A stretch of DNA of 9,861 bases from Acidobacteriota bacterium (GCA_013696385.1 JACCYR010000298.1:1-9861), one strand, 5' to 3'; shown: positions 1 through 5,472, counted from the first letter of the stretch. The notes: generated from the letters alone by a model not told the origin. A program made the numbers and translations.

Positions 1-782
1 TTGTCAAAGGTCGCAGAATTTTGATTGCGGAACTTCTGCGAGAACGGCTTGCGCCGGAAAATCCGCCCGAAGATTTTGCCAAAAAGTTAGAAAACGCAGC
101 GATAAATTCTGTTTACCGGCGCGGCAAACATATCCTTTTTGACTTGGACAACAACCAAACTTTAATCGCGCATTTGCGAATGAGCGGGCGTTTTATGCTG
201 TTGCCGATTGAACGCGAGTTGCCGAAATTTACTCACGCGATTTTTTATTTTGAAGACGAAGCGCGGCTTGTGTTTCAAGACCAACGCCATTTCGGGTTTA
301 TGAAAATTGTCGAAACCGCCGATTTGAACAAAGCCAAAGAAATCAAAAAACTCGCCCCTGAACCTTTTTCCGCAGATTTTACATCAAAGTATTTTCGTCA
401 AGTTTTGAAAACTTCAAAGCGGAGTTTGAAAGAATTTCTGCTCGACCAGACAAAGGTCTGCGGTTTAGGAAATATCTACGCTTCGGAGGCAATGTTTCTC
501 GCACGAGTTAATCCACAAATTCCAGCCGCGCAGCTTTCTGCGCGAAAAGCTAATGTTTTGTTTGAAAAAATCCGCGAAGTTTTGCGAGAATCAATCGCGC
601 ACGGCTTGACCTTGAACATCAATCCCGAAAGTATTGACGGCAGTTATTACGGCGGCGGTTATTCGATTGGTTGGCGCGTTTATAACAAAGAAAACGAGCC
701 GTGCGTTAATTGCGAAACCGCGATTGTGCGATTAAAACAAGGCGGACGCTCAAGCTATTTTTGCCCGAAATGTCAGAAATAA
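1..782 (+). CDS. mutM: Formamidopyrimidine-DNA glycosylase, 5'-truncated by window edge
   Basis: Bifunctional DNA glycosylase/AP lyase that excises oxidised purines such as 8-oxoguanine in base-excision repair. The reading frame is open to the left edge (codons from base 3 read VKGRRI, the usual N-terminal strand), so the N-terminal PELPE segment with the catalytic proline lies outside the window and the TTG at 21 is not a real start. Visible family marks: RRGKHILFDL with the conserved lysine, the LRMSGRF strand, DQRHFG, the helix-two-turn-helix region GLGNIYASE with its Asn, and a C-terminal zinc finger of the CxxC...CxxC type (CVNC and CPKC) containing the GGR arginine used for lesion recognition. 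The C-terminal zinc finger is complete and the gene ends in TAA. MutM is preferred over the related endonuclease VIII (Nei) because of the GLGN and zinc-finger sequences, though Nei is the nearest alternative. Confidence 0.93.
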   Translation, partial: VKGRRILIAELLRERLAPENPPEDFAKKLENAAINSVYRRGKHILFDLDNNQTLIAHLRMSGRFMLLPIERELPKFTHAIFYFEDEARLVFQDQRHFGFMKIVETADLNKAKEIKKLAPEPFSADFTSKYFRQVLKTSKRSLKEFLLDQTKVCGLGNIYASEAMFLARVNPQIPAAQLSARKANVLFEKIREVLRESIAHGLTLNINPESIDGSYYGGGYSIGWRVYNKENEPCVNCETAIVRLKQGGRSSYFCPKCQK

Positions 783-835
783 TTGACATTTTCTCTCATA
801 AATTACAAACTCTTCTAAAATCAGGAAAACAACTT

Positions 836-1450
836 ATGAAATTTTATTCAATATTATTTATCGCTTCAGTCGCGTTTTTCTTTTTATTTCCGCCCGATGC
901 TTTTGCCTGTGCGTGCTGTGCCGATGCCGGATATTATTCAATTAATGTCAAGAAGCCCGAAAATCTTGAACTTGGCGAACTAAAAAAAATTCAGTTTGCC
1001 AATGCCAATTTATTTATCAATGCGGCAGGTGAAGACAGTATCAAAGGCGTTAGTTCAATTAGCGAAAATTATTCGCTCAACGGTTCGTTACAAAATAATA
1101 TCTGGAAATTTAATTTCAAAGCCGACAAAGGCAAAACCGGAACGCTAAACTTGATAAAACCTGTTTCGATGGTCGCGTATCTGGCGGACATTCACGACGG
1201 CAAAGAAGGCGGCGGAGGCGGACCTCTGCTTTATAAAGAGTGGCGTTTTAAATACAAAGTGCAAAGCGGAACGGGAATTTTTCAAAAAGGTATTGCGCCC
1301 GCCGCCGAATACTTTTTAGTTTTGCAAGGCAGAGGAAATGTCTGCACGCAAGCCGAAGATTTTACGCATTGGCGGCTTGAGATTACCGGCAAAAAAGCTG
1401 ATTATGCTTTTTTTGGTGAATTGAATGCCAAAAATATGCAATCAAATTAA
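836..1450 (+). CDS. Small secreted Cys-rich protein of unknown function
   Basis: No family recognised. The protein is 204 aa. It begins with a classic export signal: Met-Lys, a hydrophobic run (residues 3-19), PPDAFA, and a likely signal peptidase I cut after Ala24. The mature protein would start CACC (Cys25, 27 and 28), with one further Cys at 170. The -3 to -1 residues (A-F-A) are a poor lipobox, so a lipoprotein is possible but less likely. The rest alternates short beta-like strands with a Gly-rich loop (EGGGGGP, about residues 124-130), suggesting a periplasmic or extracellular beta-rich domain; the CxCC cluster could bind metal or form disulfides (inference). ATG 836 was chosen because AGGA lies 9 nt upstream and the signal peptide starts there; an in-frame extension to 710 would overlap the mutM 3' end and bury the signal. 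The gene starts 53 nt after mutM on the same strand and may be cotranscribed. Its stop codon is part of the target duplication of the adjacent mobile cassette. Confidence 0.75.
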   Translation: MKFYSILFIASVAFFFLFPPDAFACACCADAGYYSINVKKPENLELGELKKIQFANANLFINAAGEDSIKGVSSISENYSLNGSLQNNIWKFNFKADKGKTGTLNLIKPVSMVAYLADIHDGKEGGGGGPLLYKEWRFKYKVQSGTGIFQKGIAPAAEYFLVLQGRGNVCTQAEDFTHWRLEITGKKADYAFFGELNAKNMQSN

Positions 1451-1480
1451 ATGTCGGTAGCGTCCTAATTGTGTGTTGCT
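1448..1480. repeat. Left target duplication plus left terminal inverted repeat
   Basis: TAAATGTC (1448-1455) is the duplicated target and 1456-1480 is the left terminal inverted repeat. The first three duplicated bases are the TAA stop codon of the secreted-protein gene, so insertion occurred exactly at the end of that gene without altering its product. Confidence 0.82.
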
Positions 1481-1546
1481 AGAAAGAAATAAAAATATAA
1501 TAGTTGTTTTAAAAAATCAGATTCTGGTACGTCTAAAATAAAAAGA

Positions 1547-1867
1547 GTGATTGTGGCATTGAATAACATAACAGAAAAACAATCGAAATCAGTTCTCTTG
1601 GGAAAAATATCTCTGATTGCGGGTTTGAGTAATATATTATTACTTGTTTTAGGTGTTTTATCGGAAAATTCTAGTCATATATTAGGCGGAATAATATTCT
1701 TCGCTTTTGCTCTTTCACTGTCAATCGGTATTGCTTCCGGAATAGCTGCGTTTATAAATAAACGGGTTTGGATTGGATTAGTGATTAATATATTAATGTT
1801 AATTTTGTTAGGTGTTGGTGTATTTATATATTTTACATTATGTTGTGCGCCTCCACCGCAATTTTGA
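1547..1867 (+). CDS. Small three-helix membrane protein, cassette passenger
   Basis: No family recognised. Up to 106 aa, consisting of a short polar N-terminus (NNITEKQSKS) and three hydrophobic segments at roughly residues 18-39, 46-70 and 73-98, followed by a CCAPPPQF tail; this predicts a small integral membrane protein. The layout recalls small DUF4190-like membrane proteins, but that is only a resemblance. The start is uncertain: in-frame GTG 1547, GTG 1553 and TTG 1559 all precede the same sequence. GTG 1553 has a purine-rich AAAGAG about 5 nt upstream and gives the natural-looking N-terminus MALNNITEK; no ATG is available. Codon use is strongly A/T-biased (many ATA and TTA codons), unlike flanking genes, supporting transfer with the surrounding element. 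A TATAAT at 1496-1501, inside the element, could be its own -10 box, but no good -35 is seen. Confidence 0.6.
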   Translation: MIVALNNITEKQSKSVLLGKISLIAGLSNILLLVLGVLSENSSHILGGIIFFAFALSLSIGIASGIAAFINKRVWIGLVINILMLILLGVGVFIYFTLCCAPPPQF

Positions 1868-1890
1868 TAATACATTCATAAACGAAATGC

Positions 1891-1918
1891 GTTGCTGGAA
1901 CTATTGTTTCTCAGCAAC
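1891..1918 (+). other. Hairpin after the passenger gene
   Basis: GTTGCTG (1891-1897) pairs perfectly with CAGCAAC (1912-1918) across a 14-nt loop, 24 nt after the passenger stop codon. It lacks a following T-run, so it is at best a weak terminator. The right arm lies inside the terminal inverted repeat, so the structure may be part of the transposon end rather than a transcription signal. Confidence 0.4.
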
Positions 1919-1945
1919 ACAGGATTAGGATACTACCTAAATGTC
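1913..1945. repeat. Right terminal inverted repeat plus right target duplication
   Basis: 1913-1937 is the reverse-complement partner of 1456-1480 (21 of 25 positions match; mismatches at positions 6, 7, 15 and 16 from the end). TAAATGTC at 1938-1945 is the second copy of the 8-bp target. Removing 1456-1945 restores an uninterrupted TAAATGTCTGTTGTC junction leading directly into the promoter-like TTGACA at 1953. Confidence 0.82.
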
Positions 1946-1952
1946 TGTTGTC

Positions 1953-1981
1953 TTGACAGATTGACGTTAAAGTCGCATTAT
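1953..1981 (+). promoter_or_regulatory. Candidate sigma-70-type promoter of the leader
   Basis: TTGACA (1953-1958) is followed after 17 nt by CATTAT (1976-1981, 4 of 6 matches to TATAAT), with more A/T after it (TATATTTTT). Predicted transcription start is about 1988, just before the first leader hairpin. A second TTGACG at 1961 gives poorer spacing. The promoter begins 7 bp after the mobile cassette's right target duplication. Confidence 0.5.
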
Positions 1982-1987
1982 ATATTT

Positions 1988-2097
1988 TTACAACTCGTGG
2001 TGAGTTACAGCAACTTGCGACCACGTTAAATAATCCGCTAAACAGCAACCAAAGATTTTAAGAAATTCTCGTGCTGTTTGGCAGCCGAGAATTTTTT
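1988..2097 (+). promoter_or_regulatory. Structured attenuator-like leader of the methionine gene (or sRNA)
   Basis: Three pairings are visible. Hairpin I: CGTGGT (1996-2001) with ACCACG (2020-2025), enclosing AGTT (2003-2006) with AACT (2012-2015) and loop ACAGC. An upstream arm AAACAGCA (2040-2047) is the exact complement of TGCTGTTT (2072-2079), which is also the heart of the terminator hairpin at 2063-2097; the two structures exclude each other, as antiterminator and terminator do. The next gene is a homocysteine methyltransferase/MTHFR, so a metabolite-sensing or attenuating leader is a reasonable inference. I do not see the conserved cores of the SAM-I, SAH, cobalamin or T-box classes. 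Alternatively, 1988-2097 may be an independent small RNA of about 110 nt with its own promoter and terminator. Confidence 0.5.
2063..2097 (+). terminator. Intrinsic terminator inside the leader
   Basis: AAATTCTCG (2063-2071) pairs with CGAGAATTT (2086-2094), then after a bulged T the GCTG (2073-2076) pairs with CAGC (2082-2085) around loop TTTGG. This 13-bp stem runs into six T residues (2092-2097). It lies upstream of the start codon at 2175 on the same strand, so expression of that gene needs readthrough, antitermination or a promoter after it. Confidence 0.7.
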
Positions 2098-2100
2098 AGT

Positions 2101-2165
2101 TTTGTTCGCAGCTCGTTGATATTCGTTGTATCCTGTCTTCCGACGAAACGTGAGCTGCGAACAAA
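2101..2165 (+). repeat. 14-bp perfect inverted repeat at the methionine-gene start
   Basis: TTTGTTCGCAGCTC (2101-2114) is perfectly complementary to GAGCTGCGAACAAA (2152-2165). Inside, TTCGTTG (2122-2128) pairs with CGACGAA (2141-2147) with one G-T wobble, leaving a 12-nt loop. The right arm ends 9 nt before the ATG at 2175 and occupies the place where a ribosome binding site would be expected; none is seen. It could be a second regulatory hairpin of the leader or a REP-like genomic palindrome; its nested architecture resembles the palindrome at 6514-6587. Confidence 0.7.
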
Positions 2166-2174
2166 TGCTCTTTT

Positions 2175-4094
2175 ATGAAAAACTTTAGCGAACTTTTAGA
2201 TTCTGACAGTATTTATGTTTTCGACGGCGCGGTCGGCACACGATTTTATGACAAAGGTATCTACATAAATCGCTCTTATGACGAATTAAATCTCGTTTCG
2301 CCCGATCTTGTGCGCGAGGTTCACGACGAATACATTCGCGCCGGCGCAGATATTATCGAAACCAATACTTTCGGCGCAACACGCTACAAACTTCAGCAAT
2401 ACGGTCTTGAAAATCAATTGCGGGAAATCAATCTGGCAGGCGCAAAACTGGCGTGTCAAGCCGCCGGTCAAGACGTTTTTGTCGCCGGTGCGATTGGACC
2501 GCTTGATTTAAGAATCGAGCCTTACGGTCCGACTTCATTTGACGAAGCTAAAGAAATGTTTGCCGAACAGGTTTCCGCGCTTTTAGACGGCGGCGTTGAT
2601 TTATTTTGTCTCGAAACTTTTTCGGATTTGTCGGAGATTCAGCAGGCAATTAAAGCCGTTAAAGAGCTTTGCGACCTTCCGATCGTCGCGCAAATGACGA
2701 TTCAAACCGACGGCAAAACTATTTTCGGCGCAACGCCTGAAATTTTCACGCAGCGGCTGGAAACTTGGGGCGCGGATATTATCGGCGTAAATTGCGGTGT
2801 CGGTCCGACGCACATTTTGACCGCGCTCGAACAAATGCGCGGCGTTTCGACAAAAAAACTTGCGGCACAGCCAAACGCTGGACTTCCACGCGATGTGCAA
2901 GGTCGACAATTTTATATGTGTTCACCGGAATATATGTCGAAATTTGCCAAGCGTTTTATCAAAGCGGGCGCAAATTTTATCGGTGGTTGTTGCGGGACAA
3001 CGCCGAAACACATCAAATTAATTTCAGACGCAGTTCGCGCCATCAGTCCGCGCCAAACGAGAGTCGCTGTCAAACCAATGCAACCAGCGCAAGTCAAAGA
3101 CGTTGCGCCGACCGACGTGCAGGTTGTTCCCGCCGAAGAAAGGTCAAATTGGTCGCGGAAAATCGCGCGTGGCGAGTTCGTAACATCGGTTGAAGTTCTG
3201 CCTCCGAAAGGCTGCGACGCGGCGAAGACTTTAGAGGCAATCAGTAGTTTAAAAGCCGCAGGCGTTGACGCGGTAAATATTCCCGACGGACCAAGGGCGC
3301 AAACGCGAATGAGCGCACAGGCGACGGCGATTCTTGTCGAACAAAACTTAGGCATCGAAGCCGTTTTGCATTACTGTTGCCGCGATAGAAATCTTTTGGG
3401 AATGATGTCGGATTTACTCGGCGCGGCGGCATTGGATTTGCACAATCTTTTGATTATCACGGGCGACCCACCGAAAATGGGACCTTACCCGGACGCAACC
3501 GCCGTTTTCGATATTGATTCCATCGGTTTGACGAATATGGTCAATAAACTCAATCACGGACTCGATTTGGGCAACAATTCAATCGGAAGACCGACGGCGT
3601 TTTCCATCGGTGTCGGTGTCAATCCGGGCGCGATGAATTTGGAAGAAGAAATCCGCCGTTTTGAGTGGAAAGTAGAAGCGGGCGCGGAATACGCTATCAC
3701 ACAGCCTGTTTATGATACGAAGCAGTTGCGCGAATTTATGGAAAAAATCGCGCACGTCAAAATCCCGATTGTCGCGGGAATTTTCCCGCTTGTTTCCATC
3801 CGCAACGCTGAATTTATGCACAACGAAGTTCCGGGCGTGCGCGTAACCCAAGACATTTTGGAACGAATGCGAAAGGCTTCCGACATAAGCAAAGAACACG
3901 CCCGCGAAGAAGGTTTGCAGATTGCGCGTGAATCTTTAACCGAAGTGCGCGATTTGATAAACGGCGTGCAGGTTTCCGCGCCATTCGGCAATGTGAAATA
4001 CGCGCTTCAGGTCTTTGATGTATTGGATGAATTCAGCACGAAAAATGCGGGCGTTAGTCAGCAATTAAGAGCAGGTCTTATGTCTGACCAATAA
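2175..4094 (+). CDS. Homocysteine S-methyltransferase / methylenetetrahydrofolate reductase fusion
   Basis: Bifunctional one-carbon enzyme of 639 aa, close to the usual length of this architecture (Bacillus YitJ type). Residues 1-290 form the homocysteine S-methyltransferase barrel: FDGAVGTRFYD near the start, ETNTFGA, and the zinc/thiolate ligands Cys207 (GVNCG) and Cys272-Cys273 (GGCCGTTP). A Pro/Ala/Val-rich linker (about 298-325) leads to the MTHFR flavoprotein barrel, 326-625: VTSVEVLPP with the catalytic-type Glu340, ITGDPP (428-433) and ITQPVYD (508-514). The reductase makes 5-methyl-THF; the first domain methylates homocysteine to methionine. No pterin-binding, cobalamin-binding or reactivation module of MetH is present, so the methyl donor of the first domain is unclear: it may use S-methylmethionine or a partner corrinoid protein (inference). 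ATG 2175 gives a natural N-terminus although no Shine-Dalgarno is visible. The preceding leader suggests regulated transcription. Confidence 0.92.
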   Translation: MKNFSELLDSDSIYVFDGAVGTRFYDKGIYINRSYDELNLVSPDLVREVHDEYIRAGADIIETNTFGATRYKLQQYGLENQLREINLAGAKLACQAAGQDVFVAGAIGPLDLRIEPYGPTSFDEAKEMFAEQVSALLDGGVDLFCLETFSDLSEIQQAIKAVKELCDLPIVAQMTIQTDGKTIFGATPEIFTQRLETWGADIIGVNCGVGPTHILTALEQMRGVSTKKLAAQPNAGLPRDVQGRQFYMCSPEYMSKFAKRFIKAGANFIGGCCGTTPKHIKLISDAVRAISPRQTRVAVKPMQPAQVKDVAPTDVQVVPAEERSNWSRKIARGEFVTSVEVLPPKGCDAAKTLEAISSLKAAGVDAVNIPDGPRAQTRMSAQATAILVEQNLGIEAVLHYCCRDRNLLGMMSDLLGAAALDLHNLLIITGDPPKMGPYPDATAVFDIDSIGLTNMVNKLNHGLDLGNNSIGRPTAFSIGVGVNPGAMNLEEEIRRFEWKVEAGAEYAITQPVYDTKQLREFMEKIAHVKIPIVAGIFPLVSIRNAEFMHNEVPGVRVTQDILERMRKASDISKEHAREEGLQIARESLTEVRDLINGVQVSAPFGNVKYALQVFDVLDEFSTKNAGVSQQLRAGLMSDQ

Positions 4095-4154
4095 GCGAAA
4101 CAAAATTAAGAAAGTTAAAACAATTTTCTTAAAAGTAATTGTCTAATAAACGTA

Positions 4155-4186
4155 AGCCGCAGATTATATTAAAATAATCTGTGGCT
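4155..4186. terminator. Hairpin between convergent genes
   Basis: AGCCGCAGATTAT (4155-4167) pairs with ATAATCTGTGGCT (4174-4186) over 13 bp with one G-T wobble and a 6-nt loop, between the plus-strand methyltransferase/MTHFR gene and the minus-strand hemerythrin gene. There is no clear T-run on either side, so it is a plausible but not textbook bidirectional terminator. A weaker AT-only stem, TTAAGAAA/TTTCTTAA, lies at 4106-4132. Confidence 0.5.
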
Positions 4187-4218
4187 CATGAAACAGAAAC
4201 ACGAATAATTTTTAGAGA

Positions 4219-4674
4219 TTACTTACCCGCATTTGCTGTTTGCGATTTTTTGAAACTTTGTTTTTCTTTTTCCATTTGCTTGCCTAGCTCGTGTAAAGTC
4301 GCTTCGTCAAATACTTTCTTGACCTTCGGAAACATTTCGCCTTCTTCTTCTTGAACGTGATGTGTAATGTCTTCCATCAAAACTTTTAGTTTTGGTTCAA
4401 ATTTTTCGCTGTCGTCCGATAAATTAAATAACTCGCGCAGAAATATTTTTGCCTGATGATGTTCTTCAATACCTTCAAGCGTAATGTCTTCGAGTTCTTT
4501 GTGTTCCTTTAGTTTCGGATAAAAAATGGTTTCTTCGATGTGTGTATGCACATCGAGTTCTTCCTTAATTTTCTCGAAAAGTTTTTTATGTTTGCTTTCT
4601 TCAGTTGCTTTCACCTTTTGAAAAAGCCGTGAAACTTTATTATGGTCTTCTTTTAATAACTCGATTGCGTTCAT
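4219..4674 (-). CDS. Hemerythrin HHE-domain protein (copy 1)
   Basis: Four-helix-bundle protein of 151 aa expected to hold a non-haem di-iron site, cytoplasmic (no signal or membrane segment). Candidate ligands sit in the usual order: His11 (KEDHNKV), His43/His45 with Glu47/48 (HTHIEETIFYP), His72/73 (EHHQAK), and His105/106 with Glu110 (THHVQEEEGEMFP). Relatives bind O2 or respond to NO and oxidative stress or iron; which applies here cannot be told from sequence. The charged Lys-rich C-terminal tail continues past the bundle. Start ATG 4674 has an excellent GGAGGA at 4678-4683. It is a close paralogue of the gene at 4930-5382 (same opening MNAIELLK.DH and same motif spacing), but each gene has its own promoter motif and 255 bp lie between them, so they are a tandem duplication rather than a simple operon. 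Confidence 0.93.
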   Translation of the reverse strand: MNAIELLKEDHNKVSRLFQKVKATEESKHKKLFEKIKEELDVHTHIEETIFYPKLKEHKELEDITLEGIEEHHQAKIFLRELFNLSDDSEKFEPKLKVLMEDITHHVQEEEGEMFPKVKKVFDEATLHELGKQMEKEKQSFKKSQTANAGK

Positions 4675-4754
4675 AATTCCTCCAAAGATTGATAGTTTTT
4701 AATAACTCACTTCTTAAATTACAAGAGAATAATTTTCATACATCGGTTTTTTTG

Positions 4755-4770
4755 AGCAATCACTGTGCCT
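4755..4770 (-). promoter_or_regulatory. Sigma-54 (-24/-12) promoter of hemerythrin copy 1
   Basis: Read on the minus strand, AGGCAC (4770-4765), 5 nt, TTGCT (4759-4755). This matches the sigma-54 consensus TGGCAC-N5-TTGCW at every position but the first, with exact GG-to-GC spacing. Predicted start near 4744, giving an untranslated leader of about 70 nt before the ATG at 4674. Confidence 0.75.
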
Positions 4771-4859
4771 ATAAATATATTTTTTCTCAGCGAAATATAT
4801 TAGTTAAAAAAAAACGAAAGTTGAAGTTAATTTCCAATGCAAGAATATAGCTTCATTCC

Positions 4860-4883
4860 AAAAAAGCGCGAAACCCGGCTTTT
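4860..4883 (-). terminator. Candidate terminator of hemerythrin copy 2
   Basis: On the minus strand AAAAGC (4883-4878) pairs with GCTTTT (4867-4862) around a 10-nt loop and runs into six T residues (4865-4860), about 47 nt after the stop codon of the gene at 4930-5382. The stem is only 6 bp and weak. Confidence 0.4.
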
Positions 4884-4929
4884 AAGCAAGGCTCCATGTT
4901 TTATTGTCAATGATTAAAACTCTTAGCGG

Positions 4930-5382
4930 TTAACCGGTTTGTGTCATGTATGATTTTTTGAAATCCTGTTTTTCAGCTTCCATCTGTCTGCCAAGTTCTT
5001 CAAGTTCGGAACTGTCAAGCGTAGATTCGACTTCGGGAAACATTTCATCTTCCTCTTCTTCGACGTGATGTTCAACATCCTCCATCAGCACCTTAAGTTT
5101 GGCATCAAACTGCTTGCCGTCGGTTGTATCCGAAAGGTCTTCAAGTAGAGTTTTCGCCTGTTGGTGTTCTTCGAGAGCTTCGAGAACCATATCTGTCAGT
5201 TCTTCGTTTTCTTTAATTGCCGGGTAAAATATGGTTTCTTCGATGTGCGTGTGTGTTTCGAGTTCTTCTTTTATTTTAACGAAAAGTTGGCGGTGCGCCG
5301 TTTCCTCTTCAGTCGCTTTTACCTTCTCAAAAAGTTCTTCAACTTTGTCGTGGTCATTTTTTAATAATTCTATTGCGTTCAT
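4930..5382 (-). CDS. Hemerythrin HHE-domain protein (copy 2)
   Basis: 150-aa paralogue of the neighbouring hemerythrin, with the same four-helix layout and likely di-iron ligands: His11 (KNDHDKV), His44/His46 with Glu48/49 (HTHIEETIFYP), His73 (EEHQQAK), and His105/106 followed by the acidic EHHVEEEEDEMFP. It is more acidic than copy 1 in the third and fourth helices, so the two have diverged while keeping all candidate ligands; different affinity or expression range is possible (inference). It is likely cytoplasmic, with no signal peptide. Start ATG 5382 is preceded by GGGAGGA (5386-5392). Transcription probably begins at a sigma-54 motif about 75 bp upstream of the start codon, and a weak terminator follows the gene. 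Its role is most likely O2/NO/iron handling or stress protection, as for other bacterial hemerythrin-domain proteins. Confidence 0.93.
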   Translation of the reverse strand: MNAIELLKNDHDKVEELFEKVKATEEETAHRQLFVKIKEELETHTHIEETIFYPAIKENEELTDMVLEALEEHQQAKTLLEDLSDTTDGKQFDAKLKVLMEDVEHHVEEEEDEMFPEVESTLDSSELEELGRQMEAEKQDFKKSYMTQTG

Positions 5383-5456
5383 AAATCCTCCCTTGTTTTA
5401 TTAATTTCAAATAAAAAGAATGAAAATAATACATTCAATTATTTTGGTTTTGAATG

Positions 5457-5472
5457 TGCAATCTGCGTGCCG
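5457..5472 (-). promoter_or_regulatory. Sigma-54 (-24/-12) promoter of hemerythrin copy 2
   Basis: On the minus strand CGGCAC (5472-5467), 5 nt (GCAGA), TTGCA (5461-5457). The sequence GGCACGCAGATTGCA fits the extended sigma-54 consensus GGCACG-N4-TTGCW with exact spacing; only the leading T is replaced. Predicted start near 5446, leaving about 63 nt of leader before the ATG at 5382. Confidence 0.8.

Larger units (their letters stand above)
1456..1937. mobile_element. Non-autonomous mobile cassette (MITE/MIC-like) with passenger gene
   Basis: A 482-bp element with inverted ends. The left end reads GGTAGCGTCCTAAT and the right end, reverse-complemented, reads GGTAGTATCCTAAT; the similarity continues inward through a shared TGTGTTGCT block, giving 21 of 25 matching positions, then AGAAA on both sides after a 1-nt gap. 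It is flanked by a perfect 8-bp direct repeat TAAATGTC (1448-1455 and 1938-1945), as expected of a target-site duplication. There is no transposase; the only coding capacity is a 106-codon membrane-protein gene. The interior is visibly richer in A+T than both neighbours. Short elements with IS-like ends and a passenger gene but no transposase are called mobile insertion cassettes; they are moved in trans by a related IS. An 8-bp duplication and ends starting GG fit families such as IS1595 or ISL3, but the family cannot be assigned by eye. Confidence 0.82.

Noticed and set aside
710..835. Longer N-terminus for the secreted protein starting at 710 inside mutM
   Set aside because: It would overlap the mutM 3' end by about 70 bases, has no ribosome binding site, and would place 42 residues in front of a clear signal peptide that starts at ATG 836 with AGGA upstream.
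1675..1875. 66-aa minus-strand frame inside the cassette
   Set aside because: It is antisense to the three-helix passenger and reads as low-complexity Ile/Asn/Pro-rich sequence expected from the complement of hydrophobic A/T-rich codons.
1997..2029. Ten-codon leader peptide (GTG start) in hairpin I
   Set aside because: No ribosome binding site and no Met codons after the start, so it does not look like a methionine-sensing attenuator peptide.
1988..2174. Known SAM-I, SAH, cobalamin or T-box regulatory RNA
   Set aside because: I looked for the conserved core strings and loop signatures of these classes and did not find them; the leader is described only by its visible pairings.
2071..2178. 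35-codon GTG-initiated frame whose TGA overlaps the ATG at 2175 (ATGA), suggesting translational coupling
   Set aside because: It runs through the terminator and the inverted repeat, has no good ribosome binding site, and its sequence shows no protein-like features; open frames of this length arise by chance. Kept in mind only because the downstream gene lacks its own Shine-Dalgarno.
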